Shown: one piece after another, positions 10,701-21,332 of the stretch
Layout: each line of letters opens with the position of its first letter
Numbering within the stretch: the first letter of the stretch is position 1
Assembly: GCA_947561395.2 (NCBI GenBank)
Contig: OX387193.1
Location: 34,360,255 to 34,424,254, forward strand
Direction: 5' to 3'
Length of the DNA stretch: 64,000 bases
From: Buxus sempervirens
Taxonomy: Eukaryota; Streptophyta; Magnoliopsida; Buxales; Buxaceae
The notes under the pieces: generated by a model
What the model was told of the DNA's origin: nothing
Databases searched by the model: none
Seen by the model: the letters and a program-made list of their open reading frames with translations, nothing else
Made by a program: the position numbers and the translations under genes

Positions 10701-13700
10701 GTGGGAACCCGATATCTAGCGGGGTAACCCGGGTTGTCTATGGACTTCCCCAGGTTACAATTGAACCACTTATCTAAGATCTCTGGTACACCACCCGAAC
10801 TTAAATCCAAAATCAAAAATTGGGTGACTGTTCACACCCTTAAAAATGAACAGTGGCGACTCCCTAAAACCAACAAAAACCCACAGAAATCCAAGCACAA
10901 CATTGCGTGCCCCACCTGCGCACACACACGCCGATTCCCCGTAGCGGTGGGCATCGGCCATCAGTGTTGCTTGGTGCCAGAATAAAACAAGATGATACAA
11001 GAAAAAATAGTAACACGGTCATGGCACTATATACAAACTTACCCACTTAAGATTTATGGATCCATAACTTAAGGTTTGTTCATTATGCAATATTCTTTAT
11101 TTCACCAATTTGGTTACACTTAACCAAAAGTCATATCTCATGCCACTCACGAATGTACAAATAAAGGGTAGCTTCATAGCCTTACCCAAATACACTTGAG
11201 CCAATGCCCTTTTCATCATCTCATACAACTGGGCCACCGCCCTCCATAACATGTCAAGTAACTAGGCCAATGCCCTTCATATCATATCGCATGCTACATA
11301 AGCATTTAATAACGCCAATGTTTATCCAGTGGTTCTCATCAATTCATTCCATATGTAAAGATCATTTCATGGTAATAAGTCAAGCATTATTCACACACAC
11401 TAATTTGAGCAAACTAGACCCCAATTCATTATGAACATTCATAAAATTCCTTTGGCTTTGATTCTCCACTTCCAAGGATCATTTGGAAGGTGTATATAGC
11501 TTGGGTCTAGGTTAGGATCATTTAAAAATTGGTAAAAGGACAAATTTCTCAAAATACACAAAACTGTGCATGATCATTCAACAGAGCACTTGAGCGTGGG
11601 GTTGAGTGCTCGTTTCTGGGTTGGTTTTCCCACGGGCACCTGACATCGCACTTGAGCATGGGGTTGGGTGTCCACTTGACGCTCAAGTCGGCACAGTTCT
11701 TGTGAAACTCGCCACTCTCGAGTTTTGCAAAATAAAAAGAACACAAGCGGGGCGCTCATGATGTCGCTCAAGCGGCCACGGGTGCCTGGTAATTCTGGGT
11801 TTGGACAGGATGGGCACCTAGCATTGCGCTTGAACGCCATGCCGAGCGCCTTGGTGATTTTCCAAGTCACAAATCCTAGCGCAATGTTTGAGTTGGTTTT
11901 CCTAAATCCAACCATCTACTAATGTTTCTATCAATCAAATCCACATAGAATGAGATAATAATTAGCATCTATTTAACCATGCACACATGCCCATTTTATT
12001 GGCAACTAAATCATAAACACAAATGCCTTAGTTCCAAAATCCCTTTTCAAAACAAGAAATCAAACAAGGTTTAGGTTGGAAAGGTGATGCTTATCTGATT
12101 CAAGCAAGAACTAACTCCTTGCTCCCAAATGCAACTCGCGATCAGCTCAGTCTTGAGCTCCTTGGAGATTTCTCTACAATCCTCCAAGCTTTCACCAACA
12201 AAAAAACTTAGCACATAGAACCTCCAAGGTTCCTTCAAGGTTTGGCAAAGCTTTCCCTTCACAATGGCAGCAACCCCAAGAGGGAGAGAGAGAAAGTGTG
12301 TGTGCCTCACTTGACCAAGAGTAGGAGGAATGGGAGAGAAGAGAGGGTAGAGAGAAGAGAGTGTGGAGAGGGGAGTTTGGAGAGAAGTGGGTTTCTTTGG
12401 TTTATATGTATGGGGCAAAATAAGCCCCTTATACTTAACAAATCTCACTCCCACACAAGGTAAAATTTCAAGTTTGCCCTTCTCTCATTGCACATGCATA
12501 TTACCTCTTTGCCACTCTCCTTCTACTGCACACAAAATTACAAATATGCCATTCTCTCATATAAATGAAGTTTATTCAATAACTTAGAGAATTTCTCTAA
12601 TAAAAAGGAATGCCTTACATCTAAGGCTTACCTTTTATTTTTATAAGCCTTTGACTTAGCCACTTGATTGGCTTCCATGGTTCAAATCTGGGCTTCTCCC
12701 ACTTCACCTTCATATTACAATACAAAAATACATTAGAGATACTAGATTCCTCTTACTTAATCACTTAAGCAAGTCATCTAATATCTGGGGTCTCACACGT
12801 TATGTTCCATTGAAATTAGATATTTATGCAATATGGTTGATTTTCGTTATTGGCAATATAATTGATTACATGCTAATCTTCATGAGGAAATATTTTTGCC
12901 AAGAGGGTAGTGTTTGTTAATTTCTTTCATGAAACAATGATTTAAGCTATGATGGAAATTATTGATATATGTTTTCAAACAATATAAATTGTTTTTGGTT
13001 GACTTGTGTTTAGCAGGCTTAGCTTATTACGAATCCATGGTTTAGCTAGATAGTGAGGTCTGTCTATCTTTGCCCGGATTAAGTCTAGTTCCATTTATGT
13101 ATTTCCTCCACAAAGGAGAGGTTATTCCAAGAGGGAATGAGTTGCAGTGATCTGTTTCCACCAAGATGTTGAGGTCTTTTGTTGGATATGTTGCAGTATT
13201 ATTCTTTGATTAGATTGTACTCACCAACTTAATACCTATATCAGGTTTAATTGATCCGTTGTGTAAAGTGAAATTCGAAACCCAGAATAGGCCGGCTTCG
13301 TGATGACTGAAACCCAGAGTAGGTCGGTTCATCACATGTAAGAGTATGAGGTGGCGATGGGGACTATGGTTAACCTCTTAAAGTGATTATATTTCACGAG
13401 TCATGTGATGTCACAATTGTGTGGCTTGTTGTGCCAATATTATTAATATTAAATATTGGTTTTAGATTGTAAACTTGTGGATTTTGGATTTCATATATAT
13501 TTTTTGGTTATCGGTATTTGGGTTATCGCTGTACCTCATGAAAGGATTTTCAAAATATGTGGATTGTTTTCTCTCATTTATGTTACTACTCACTAAAATT
13601 TTATTTCTCATACTATTATTTTTAATATTTTGTTTTCAGATACTCTTGGAGAGGACATGCAAATTGGGGTAGATAATATAGAGGGTACAGCAGAGGACCT

Positions 13701-14038
13701 TGATTAGCGCTTTATAGCTCATTAGTTTATTTTATATTTTGTTAGGAGAGTTGTTTGGAGTTGTTCATTTTATTTAGGAATTTATTAGAAAGATGTAGGT
13801 TAGTTACTTTACCCTTTGAGTTCAGATCTGATGTAATTAGTTTTTGAAAATTTATGTTAAGGATTTTCAGCATTTTTAAATTGAAGTAATGAAGGCATGA
13901 TTTAAAATTTGGTGTATTCTGATACATTGATTAACTCATTGTGCATTTTATTATTGTTTCTGGCCATAACACTAACACTTTGGATTTGGATAATTATTTA
14001 TTAATTATTCCAAATCCGGGGCATTATAGCTCATCCTT

Positions 14039-15230
14039 GCAAAAACTCTTCCATATTTTAAATCTCTTCTTCTCCATCTAAAATAGAGATAATTATATTA
14101 ATTAAAATACCCAAGAATTTTCAGAATTTATGTAATAATAATAAATTAAAATTTTAAGGTATTACAATTTTGGCCATTTGTGCAAATGTTAAGGGATGTT
14201 CTTGGCTATTGCCAAATCTCAAGGGCTCTAAGTGCACAAGTGACAAACGTCAGGGGTGTAGGGTGTAATTTCAAACTATGTTTTTTTTTTCTAAGTAACC
14301 CCCTAAGTGGACAATTATTTGTACGTCATGATTATCTCATCCACAGATTATGGCCAAAATTACAGAGAAGAATTTGAAGAAAATAATTATATATTGATTT
14401 GTGTCATATCTAAATAGAAATTTTAGATGATTTTATTTTTAATAAATTATTTACAAACTAATTATCTTCACATACAATGCACGTGTTGTTTACTATTTTA
14501 TCGAAGCATAGTAAGAATGCTTATAAATTTTTGGAAATTTCTTGATGACATCTACACCGGCATATATATGTGTTTATCATGTTGATGGTGAAATGCTTTA
14601 TTGAGATGTTATCTCATTTTAATTATATTATTATTATTATAGGTGAAGGTATTGAAAGCTATTCTTCGTCCATAATGAAAGGAGAGATGTGAGGGGAATC
14701 TGGACAAGAAGTGCTAATGGTATGGTTTTTACTTATACATTTATATGCAACAATGTAATTGTTTACACCCTCCATGACTTGGAAAATAAGATAAGTCCAC
14801 GTTGCAACACATATGCCAAATTACTAGAAATGGACACGTGGATTCACACGTGGCCGACTAAATATGAAGCGACGCTCATTCACATGCATGTGAGATTGCC
14901 ACGAGTGGAAAAATTCAAATGCACAATAACTGCCACAATTGTAGTGGGCAACCGGGGAGTTATACAAACTAAATAACTTCTTGTTAGTAGTTACAAATCA
15001 CCTAGCAATGAAGAGATTGAGGACCAGCTAGCTCTAACACAACACAACTCTACCAAATTATTATTATTAGATTTTATCAGATCATCTATGATCACCCTAT
15101 CCTTTATGCCACTCACACTGTAGCACCCTAAAACCAGGTCCACCCGGTTAGGGTTCATACTGGCTTTCGAGCGCTAATTTAGGGCCCAAAGCATGATAAG
15201 TCACCTTAAGAAACAATCTAAGACAATTAT
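14039..15230. other. inter-element DNA, no recognised gene
   Basis: No LTR ends or repeats shared with the rest of the window were found in 14039-15118. A possible LTR-like end (TGTAGCACCCTAAAACC) begins near 15129. The stretch was contiguous with 24894-25097 before the 9.7-kb insertion, because the ATTAT target site joins them. It is the best candidate for non-repetitive genomic sequence in the window. Confidence 0.4.
14689..14976 (+). CDS. unassigned 95-codon ORF
   Basis: An ATG-to-stop reading frame of 95 codons begins MRGIWTRSANG and ends VVGNRGVIQTK. It is fairly rich in T, I, N and H, with two WxHTW/DTW-like words in the middle and no signal peptide or membrane segment. I do not recognise a family. 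A TTATTATTATAG run at about 14628-14641 could be a splice acceptor, so this might be a terminal exon fragment of a broken gene. It could equally be a chance ORF. It lies in the only stretch not explained by retrotransposons. Confidence 0.2.
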   Translation: MRGIWTRSANGMVFTYTFICNNVIVYTLHDLENKISPRCNTYAKLLEMDTWIHTWPTKYEATLIHMHVRLPRVEKFKCTITATIVVGNRGVIQTK

Positions 15231-15382
15231 TGTAACAACCAAACCTAGCGAGGCATTGTTCGCTTTGGGCCTAAGCCCACATAGTTTTGTCCTCGAAAGG
15301 CGCTTCGCTAGTTAGAGTATTCTCCCTAACTTTTATACCGTACCAGGTATTCATCCGTTCCCAATGTGGGATCGGGATATCA
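15231..15382 (-). repeat. small (TRIM-like) LTR, left copy
   Basis: This 152-bp sequence begins TGTAACAACCAAACC and ends GTGGGATCGGGATATCA. The same 152-bp unit recurs at 21167-21318. The words 'tgtccgctttgggcc' and 'atgtgggatc' are typical of small non-autonomous LTR (TRIM) elements in plants. The adjoining 15383-15402 is a C-rich run, which is a polypurine tract on the minus strand. Confidence 0.6.
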
Positions 15383-15551
15383 AAATATCCCCCCCACCTC
15401 TCAAGGCTACACGTCCCCATGCAGTGGCCACCTAGAAGCCTGCCAACCCCTCATGGGCTTGCCCTCATAGGTCCAACCACCTCCTACAGACAACGCCAAA
15501 ACCCATACCAGCCACGGACTACTAGACCCGGATCTAGCTCCAATACCATTC
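15383..15551 (-). other. TRIM-like internal region with reversed primer binding site
   Basis: The region is short, with no coding sequence. It runs from a reversed polypurine tract (AAATATCCCCCCCACCTC) to CTCCAATACCATTC at 15538-15551. The latter is the reverse of GAATGGTATTGGAG and close to the TGGTATCAGAGC site that pairs with initiator tRNA-Met. It abuts the large LTR directly, with no small LTR between them. Confidence 0.5.
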
Positions 15552-18500
15552 TGTAACGCCCCGGAACCGGGTTACGTAGTAAAGTTGCAACTCGTTCCCA
15601 AAGGGTTACTTTCTTATACAGGATTGCTATATCAGAGTGAAGGATAACATGAAATAAACAATAATAAAATCAGAGTCAACTAAAAATTTCCCCAACTCAC
15701 CTGAGCCAAGCATATACACGCCAGTAACGTCCTTTCCGAGATCTGGAAACAAAACAAAACAAAACGGATGAGATACGACTATCTCAGCAAGTAGCACATG
15801 CATGCTCAAATACATTTTATTTAATTTCTAAAACATGAACGATTAAAGATATAATTCAACGATTAACCACGGATAATCCGATTAATCCGGCAAACAATGA
15901 CAAACCACATAGTATAGTGGGACTCGTGAAATTTGACCACTTTGTAAGGTTAAGTTCTAGCTCCAAACAGTTCCAGTCTGAAATCCTCTGTCAAATCTGA
16001 TGCCCCTGTCAAATCTAATATCTTTGCAATTTCTGATTCCTCTGCGAATTCTAGTGCCAATCTCTGGGGTGGAAAGGGATAACAATCCAGTCTAGGAACT
16101 CCACTGTCGCACTGTCAAATATGATGCCAATAACTAGACCTCACCTCCTCTGGGGTGGAAAGGGAGCTGTTGCAGCACCTCCCTCGTAGACGGCCTCTTT
16201 ATATGGAGGAAAGGCACTAGGGTAATTGATTTGCAGCACTTCCCTCATGGAAGGCCTCTCCATATAAAAGAAATGCATGAGGAAGCTAGACTTTAACCAA
16301 TCAAATTAGACAGATTTAACTTACTAGCAAAATTATGGATCCATAACGTGCTATGCCCTAAATAGTTTTAAATTAACCAATCGATGAGACAAATGATTTG
16401 ATTAAAGTCAAAAAAAATATTCCGATGCATAAAACGACATACAATCAAGCGTGTTAAATCATAACGTGGGCCTCTCAAGACCAAATCTACTCCCTCATGG
16501 AGTTTCCAAATACTTTCTCGGGAAAGCCCCAAGAATAAATCAAAGAGCCTTAATAGTTTAAACATGAAATCACTTTTACCCAAAGCTGTCCAGATTTGCT
16601 AACAACTAAACTCAAGTCAAATCGAAATAATGCTCAAAGCATACGAAGTCATTTATAGTGAACTATATCAAATTCGGTTAAAAATAATCACTAAAGCCAT
16701 CACATAGTAAAATTTTACAGCAACTGACACAATCGGTAAAAGAACCATACCATTTGCCCAAAATGATAACCAACAATATGTTAAGAAGTTATTTCAAATA
16801 CTTTTTAGGTCTGAACAGAATTTCGGATAATTCAAAAGTCGTAAAAGAATTTAGATAAATCAGTAAGAGCCTTATATTCAGAACAATAGACAATTCAACT
16901 AACCGCTTTGGATCACCAGACTTACTTTTACTAACACCCGCCTCATATGGATTTTCACTTATAATTCTTTAACTCATATTTTTAATTTAGACCTAACCGA
17001 ATTTTTAATAACTCCCGAACACCGATTAAGTCTTGAATATCTTAGAGGAAAAATACTTTAGGCTAGAACACAAAAATTGCATGATGTGGTTCATGAGTAC
17101 AAACTACAGAATTTTTAGCATACACACTTGTATTTAAATTACAGTAATCCTCTAATCAATATCAGTCACTTATTCCCCATAAGGTTCTACTAATTATTCC
17201 CAATAACTATTTATTCTTATTCTTTAATGTCAACCTAATTCTTGCAGGGTACTACCGCTCTTGATCTTCAATTTATACATTGGATAATTCAGGTCATGCC
17301 ATATTTTCAGCTAATACAATGAGTTTAAAATCTAGTACCATAGACCATTTATCTTAGCTTTAAAATTCAGGTTTTTGTTAATACTTTACTACTTAAGTCT
17401 AAGACCACTTATGCCCAAAATCTTATTGTCAATACTAATTTCTAAAGGTTATTATTAGTGCTGGAATCCCATCTAGATATAGGGTAAAATCTGCTCCAGC
17501 ATTCTCCCATTAGTTATTCCTCTATGTGAAAGAATTCAGATTTACTATCTTCTTCTAAACGATTTTAATATATATTACTCCACAGATTTTTATTGGCAAA
17601 ATAAATTTGTATAAAGTCATAACAGTTCTAGAATCCTTGATTTATTATTGCACAACTCAAGTGTAGCAACTAAAGAGTTGACAACAAGATAAGCTTATAA
17701 GAGTTATCTATATCTGCTGCAGAAATTTATAACATGCATTTAGTATTATGCCTCCCAATAAATCTCTAATTCATGGTGTTACTTTGGCTTCCATAAAAAT
17801 TCTAATAAGCCTCGATGTTAAATAGGTCTTAGAAAAATGTATTTGTCAGGTTTGAGAAGATAAAAATATAACTATGCTTTAATACCTCAACAGTCGCAAA
17901 ATATTGCTGAATTGGAGCTGGCGCTGACCTCCAAGAGGTCAGCAGCATTGGGCGCTAGTCAACTCACCTTAAAACCTGAACTAGCGCTGACCTCCCAAGA
18001 GGTCAACCGCACTTAGCACACATTGGCGCCAGGTGTGTTTTCTCTTCAACTTGCGGCAAACTCTAGTTCTCAAAGACTGAACCTACTTCATTCAATTAAA
18101 CCCCCTCTAACACTTTGAAAACCATCTAAATAATGAAATTACACAATTTTAAAGTTAATCTAAACATGCAAACTCTGCACAAAAGATCAGATGCCAATTT
18201 AAGACCAGAAACATCCTATCGTTTGTTTCAAATTTTTCATTATAGAAGTTCATCAAAATCCATACGAAAAACATGATGTTAAAAGGGGTGCTACTTGTCT
18301 TTTGTTTGCTGAAATCCAACTCCACAAAAGTTTTCCAGCGTCTAACAATCCTTCGACAAACAGAAAGTTTCTGCAGAAAATTTCCAAGACTAAACCTCTT
18401 TAAATCTAAGCTAATTCTCCACAAATACTTGATGAACATGAATTAAACTAACCTAAATCTAACCTGGAAATTTGCTTACCTGATCTGGACGTCTGGAACA

Positions 18501-19088
18501 ATTCTCTACCAATTGAACTTGCTACAGAAAACCTTTTAGAGCTTTAATCACCACCAACCTTCTGCTGCTCCTTCTCCAACAATCAAATGGCACTCCAAAC
18601 GCCTATTTCCCCAGTAGCAAATGGGAGTCCAAAAGCCACTTCTCCAGCAGCTCTCATCGAGCAACCTTTCATGTGCCCAACCCTTTAGCTCCCTCTTAAT
18701 GTTCTGCTGTAGTGCTCCTCCACCTAACTTCCTACACCACAACACATTAACCCTTGATTCCCTAATTAGCCACTAAACAAATACAAGGTCACCACTTAAT
18801 TATATTTTAATAAACCATTGAATTTAAATTATAACTTCACTTACCCTTAACTTATATAATTTTCAAATTTTCTGAAATTCCCAATTGCCCTTGAGACACT
18901 CCACCCTAAACCAATAAATTTCAATATACTTATTGCTTCTTATTTTTATAATTAGAATTTCTACCCGGATTCACCCGAGAATTCCGGTTTACCCACTTAA
19001 TCTTTTTTTCTGAACTTTCATCACTTAAATAAATTAATAGTCCTAACAATCAAACTTTTAATTATTATTAAAAATTCAGGATTTTACA
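15552..19088 (-). mobile_element. 3.5-kb chromovirus LTR, minus-strand arm
   Basis: Plus-strand ends are TGTAACGCCCCGG and GGATTTTACA. It is the reverse complement, at about 97% by eye, of 21333-24893. Motifs on the plus strand include hairpin TGAGATACGACTATCTCA (15769-15786) next to CAAGTAGCAC (15788-15797), its complement GTGCTACTTG (18298-18307), hairpin repeats at 16030-16280, and a GC-rich block at 17920-18035 holding GCTGACCTC-CAA-GAGGTCAGC. It has a polypurine tract on its upstream side and a primer binding site on its downstream side, which is abnormal for a single element. Confidence 0.8.
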
Positions 19089-21151
19089 TTCTCCCCTCCT
19101 TCAAAAAAAATTTCATCCTCGAAATTTAAGACACGACGAGTAAACGAAAATCCAGACACTTCTTCATCTCATCTTTTCCTTCCCAAATATCACCTGCTCA
19201 GGCCAAAACAATGTTTGAACCAACCTCTCTTCAATATCAATCCACAGGTCTTTGCATTATCCTGCACATGGACCTTGCCTCTAGACCGCAATTAAACTAT
19301 CCCTATAATCAAAACCTTTGGCAGCCTCATCTCCTTTCTCCCACTAACCTTCCGACGTGCCTTAAATCTGAACTTGATACTTGGCTCTCCCAAATATGCT
19401 GGATCAACCCAGACAACCATTATCTTGCAAAAGACTAGACCAAATTCTAATAGCATCCTCCCAACTGCATTAACTAACCTTGAATGTAGATAGTGAATTA
19501 TCTGCTCATGGACAACACTTCTATGACTTAATAGCAATATTCATATTTTATAATGACTAGGATTCCTTGAGCAAAATAAGAATGAAGGGTAAGAAATAAA
19601 TTATCCTAGAGCAATGATTCCCTCTGACTCCTCTATAATATATCAAGATTTCACTAGAATTAAAATATATCTCCAACTTTTGGAATCTGGCGATATGTCA
19701 AACCTTGCCCCTATAAAACAATGCCATCAATATAGCTGCCGACTCAGAATTATAATTGAGTAATTCCCCTCTTGGAATGCGAAAATCATATGGCATGAAT
19801 TACTACTCTTTCCCGCTACATCCACATGGTCTAAACGTTCTCACAAAGCATTACATTAATTATAGAAATCCTCACTACCAAAAGCACTGCCAAAACTGAA
19901 GCTGTAACCAATTATGGTCTCATCTCTTGGAAATTACTCTTGTATCCATCACCTAACATATCCTCCATAACCTTTGTTCTCAAGATCTATGGAGATTACA
20001 ATCCGAGAGAAATTATTTATAATCTCTCATCATGATTTCCTCGTGGAGGTATGCCCCTCCAACTCTTATAATCAATTATTTCAAATTTATCCCATAAAGA
20101 TGATGCCTCTAAAATTTTAATGAAACCATCATGTCTGCCAACAACGAATCCTAACCCAAAAATGATTCTCATATGCTCTCCTCTTAATCTTTTAAAGATA
20201 ATATCTCCCTAAATCTCTTATATAAACATTATGGTTACCCACACCAAATCCTGACAAAGAAATTCTTCTCATGAGATTTTTATCCTTGTCTTTTGAAACC
20301 ACCACGCTTCCATTGCCCTTCACTAATTTTTCTAAAATACTAATGCATCTTCAATAATCCTCATGAATCCAACCATTTATAATTTTCTTACTCTCAATAT
20401 CCCTACTTACTAATAGAATATAAAAATAACTCAGAAGAGAACATCATGACTTTGTGTGACCCACCCTTTCATATATGTGCACCTATATGAAGGATAGGGA
20501 AGAGGTCATGCAGATCCCCTTCTAGCTCAAATTATACAAAATAACACATACACATGCACGTATTTTCTCACACACATATAAGTATTAGGATACATACCCC
20601 ATTGGTATTAAGCTGAATACCCAAGTATATGTTCGGCATTGGCCGATGCCTTACACTACTCAAGTATAGCTATATACATCTGGCTCATCATCCAATTAAG
20701 CACCCAATTATGTATGCAGGTATCGTGTGCTTAATCAAACATCACCAACTTCTAATTTCTCATATGATCATTAACAAATATGATTCTCACTTTTCCAAAA
20801 TTTCCATCTTATTGGTTTTTTTTTTCTCAGAATCCACTTCAACTACTTCTCAGGATTTCCAATTCCCTTCTAAATAGAACTTCGATAACCTTTCTCTAAT
20901 CATGCAAAATTAATAATAATAAAAATAATGCATTATATCACAACTAACAAGCCATATCATACCAAATAAATATAGAATAAAGGATCAAATAACTTACCTT
21001 TAACAATAGTGGTTACTGCTAGATATGTAGAAGAAACACTCTCAACCTATATTTCCTATTTAAGGAGTGCTATCAAGCGAGCACACAACCCCCAAGGCCA
21101 TCCTAGGTTTCCTATTTCTATGTCATGTTTCCTTTCAAAACTCTGATATTT
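19089..21151 (-). pseudogene. decayed gypsy internal region (3' end of pol recognisable)
   Basis: Read on the minus strand, the sequence just upstream of the polypurine tract (19089-19102 reversed, GAAGGAGGGGAGAA) encodes DIWEGKDEMKK and then a stop. This matches ATWEREDEMKR at the C-terminus of the Tekay polyprotein at 50240-50290. Further upstream the frame is lost. An 81-codon minus-strand ORF at 19292-19537 has no assignable domain. The piece is about 2 kb, far too short for a whole gag-pol, so most of the region is deleted. The stretch 19540-21150 shows nothing else I can name. Confidence 0.5.
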
Positions 21152-21166
21152 GCTCTGATACCATTC
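21152..21166 (-). promoter_or_regulatory. reversed primer binding site
   Basis: GCTCTGATACCATTC is the reverse complement of GAATGGTATCAGAGC. That contains TGGTATCAGAGC, complementary to the 3' end of plant initiator tRNA-Met. It directly abuts the small LTR at 21167. Confidence 0.75.
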
Positions 21167-21318
21167 TGTAACAACCCAACCCAGTGAGGTATTGTCCGCT
21201 TTGGGCCTAAGCCTGCACGATTTTGTATTCAAAAGGCACCTCGCTAGTTAGAGTGTTCTTACTGACTTTTATACCGTACCGGGTATTCATCCGTTTCCAA
21301 TGTGGGATCGGGATATCA
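21167..21318 (-). repeat. small (TRIM-like) LTR, right copy
   Basis: It has the same 152-bp length and ends as 15231-15382, with roughly a dozen differences by eye. It lies where a 3.5-kb LTR would be expected next to the primer binding site. Bases 21319-21332 ('caaattttgtcctc') then join the plus-strand large LTR, whose first three bases are not TGT. Confidence 0.6.
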
Positions 21319-21332
21319 CAAATTTTGTCCTC

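Larger units (their letters stand above)
6660..10922 (+). mobile_element. Tat/Ogre-like solo LTR, plus strand, with nested insertion
   Basis: It starts TGTAAGCACC and ends CCCCACCTGCGCA, between CACAC at 6655-6659 and 10923-10927. Without the insert it is about 1.69 kb. Its start resembles 40351 (TGTCTAAGCACC) and its end carries the class block with 'tctatggacttcccc' and 'gtggcgactcc'. It has no coding capacity. The target site lies inside a repeated 'ccgattcccc' array of the host LTR, so the CACAC duplication could be partly fortuitous. Confidence 0.75.
5867..12797 (-). mobile_element. solo LTR, minus strand, with nested insertion
   Basis: Plus-strand ends are TGTAATGACTCGG and GGGGTCTCACA. 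They are flanked by a perfect 5-bp duplication CGTTA at 5862-5866 and 12798-12802. After removal of the insert 6660-10922 it is about 2.66 kb. Bases 6200-6340 match 3130-3290 reversed. No internal polyprotein remains, so it is a solo LTR made by LTR-LTR recombination. Its paired motifs are TGATGCTTAT (12085-12094) and ATAAGCAACA (6329-6338), with hairpin TGAGAC...GTCCCA at 6313-6328. Confidence 0.85.
4131..14038 (+). mobile_element. 3' LTR of a gypsy element, interrupted by nested LTRs
   Basis: The LTR starts TGCAGAATCTTGAATTTTAG after a polypurine tract and ends AATCCGGGGCATTATA. Removing the nested insertion (5867-12797 plus one duplication) leaves about 2.97 kb, a usual size for the long LTRs here. 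It has a TATA box near 4723, AGTAGTAAC (4906-4914), a GC-rich block (5275-5530), a small hairpin array (13100-13180), the complement GTTACTACT (13582-13590), and a T-rich stretch ending TTTTCAG near 13640. No primer binding site follows the right end, which fits a 3' LTR. Confidence 0.75.

Noticed and set aside
11574-11915. 113-codon and overlapping ORFs on both strands
   Set aside because: They fall in the GC-rich block of a solo LTR, where stop codons are rare. No family resemblance.
12071-12454. 127-codon minus-strand ORF
   Set aside because: It sits in the U3/leader part of the minus-strand solo LTR 5867-12797, next to its TATA-like sequence and purine-rich repeats.
19292-19537. 81-codon minus-strand ORF as a functional gene
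   Set aside because: It is within the deleted internal region of a decayed gypsy element, upstream of the readable pol end. It is likely a broken pol piece or chance.
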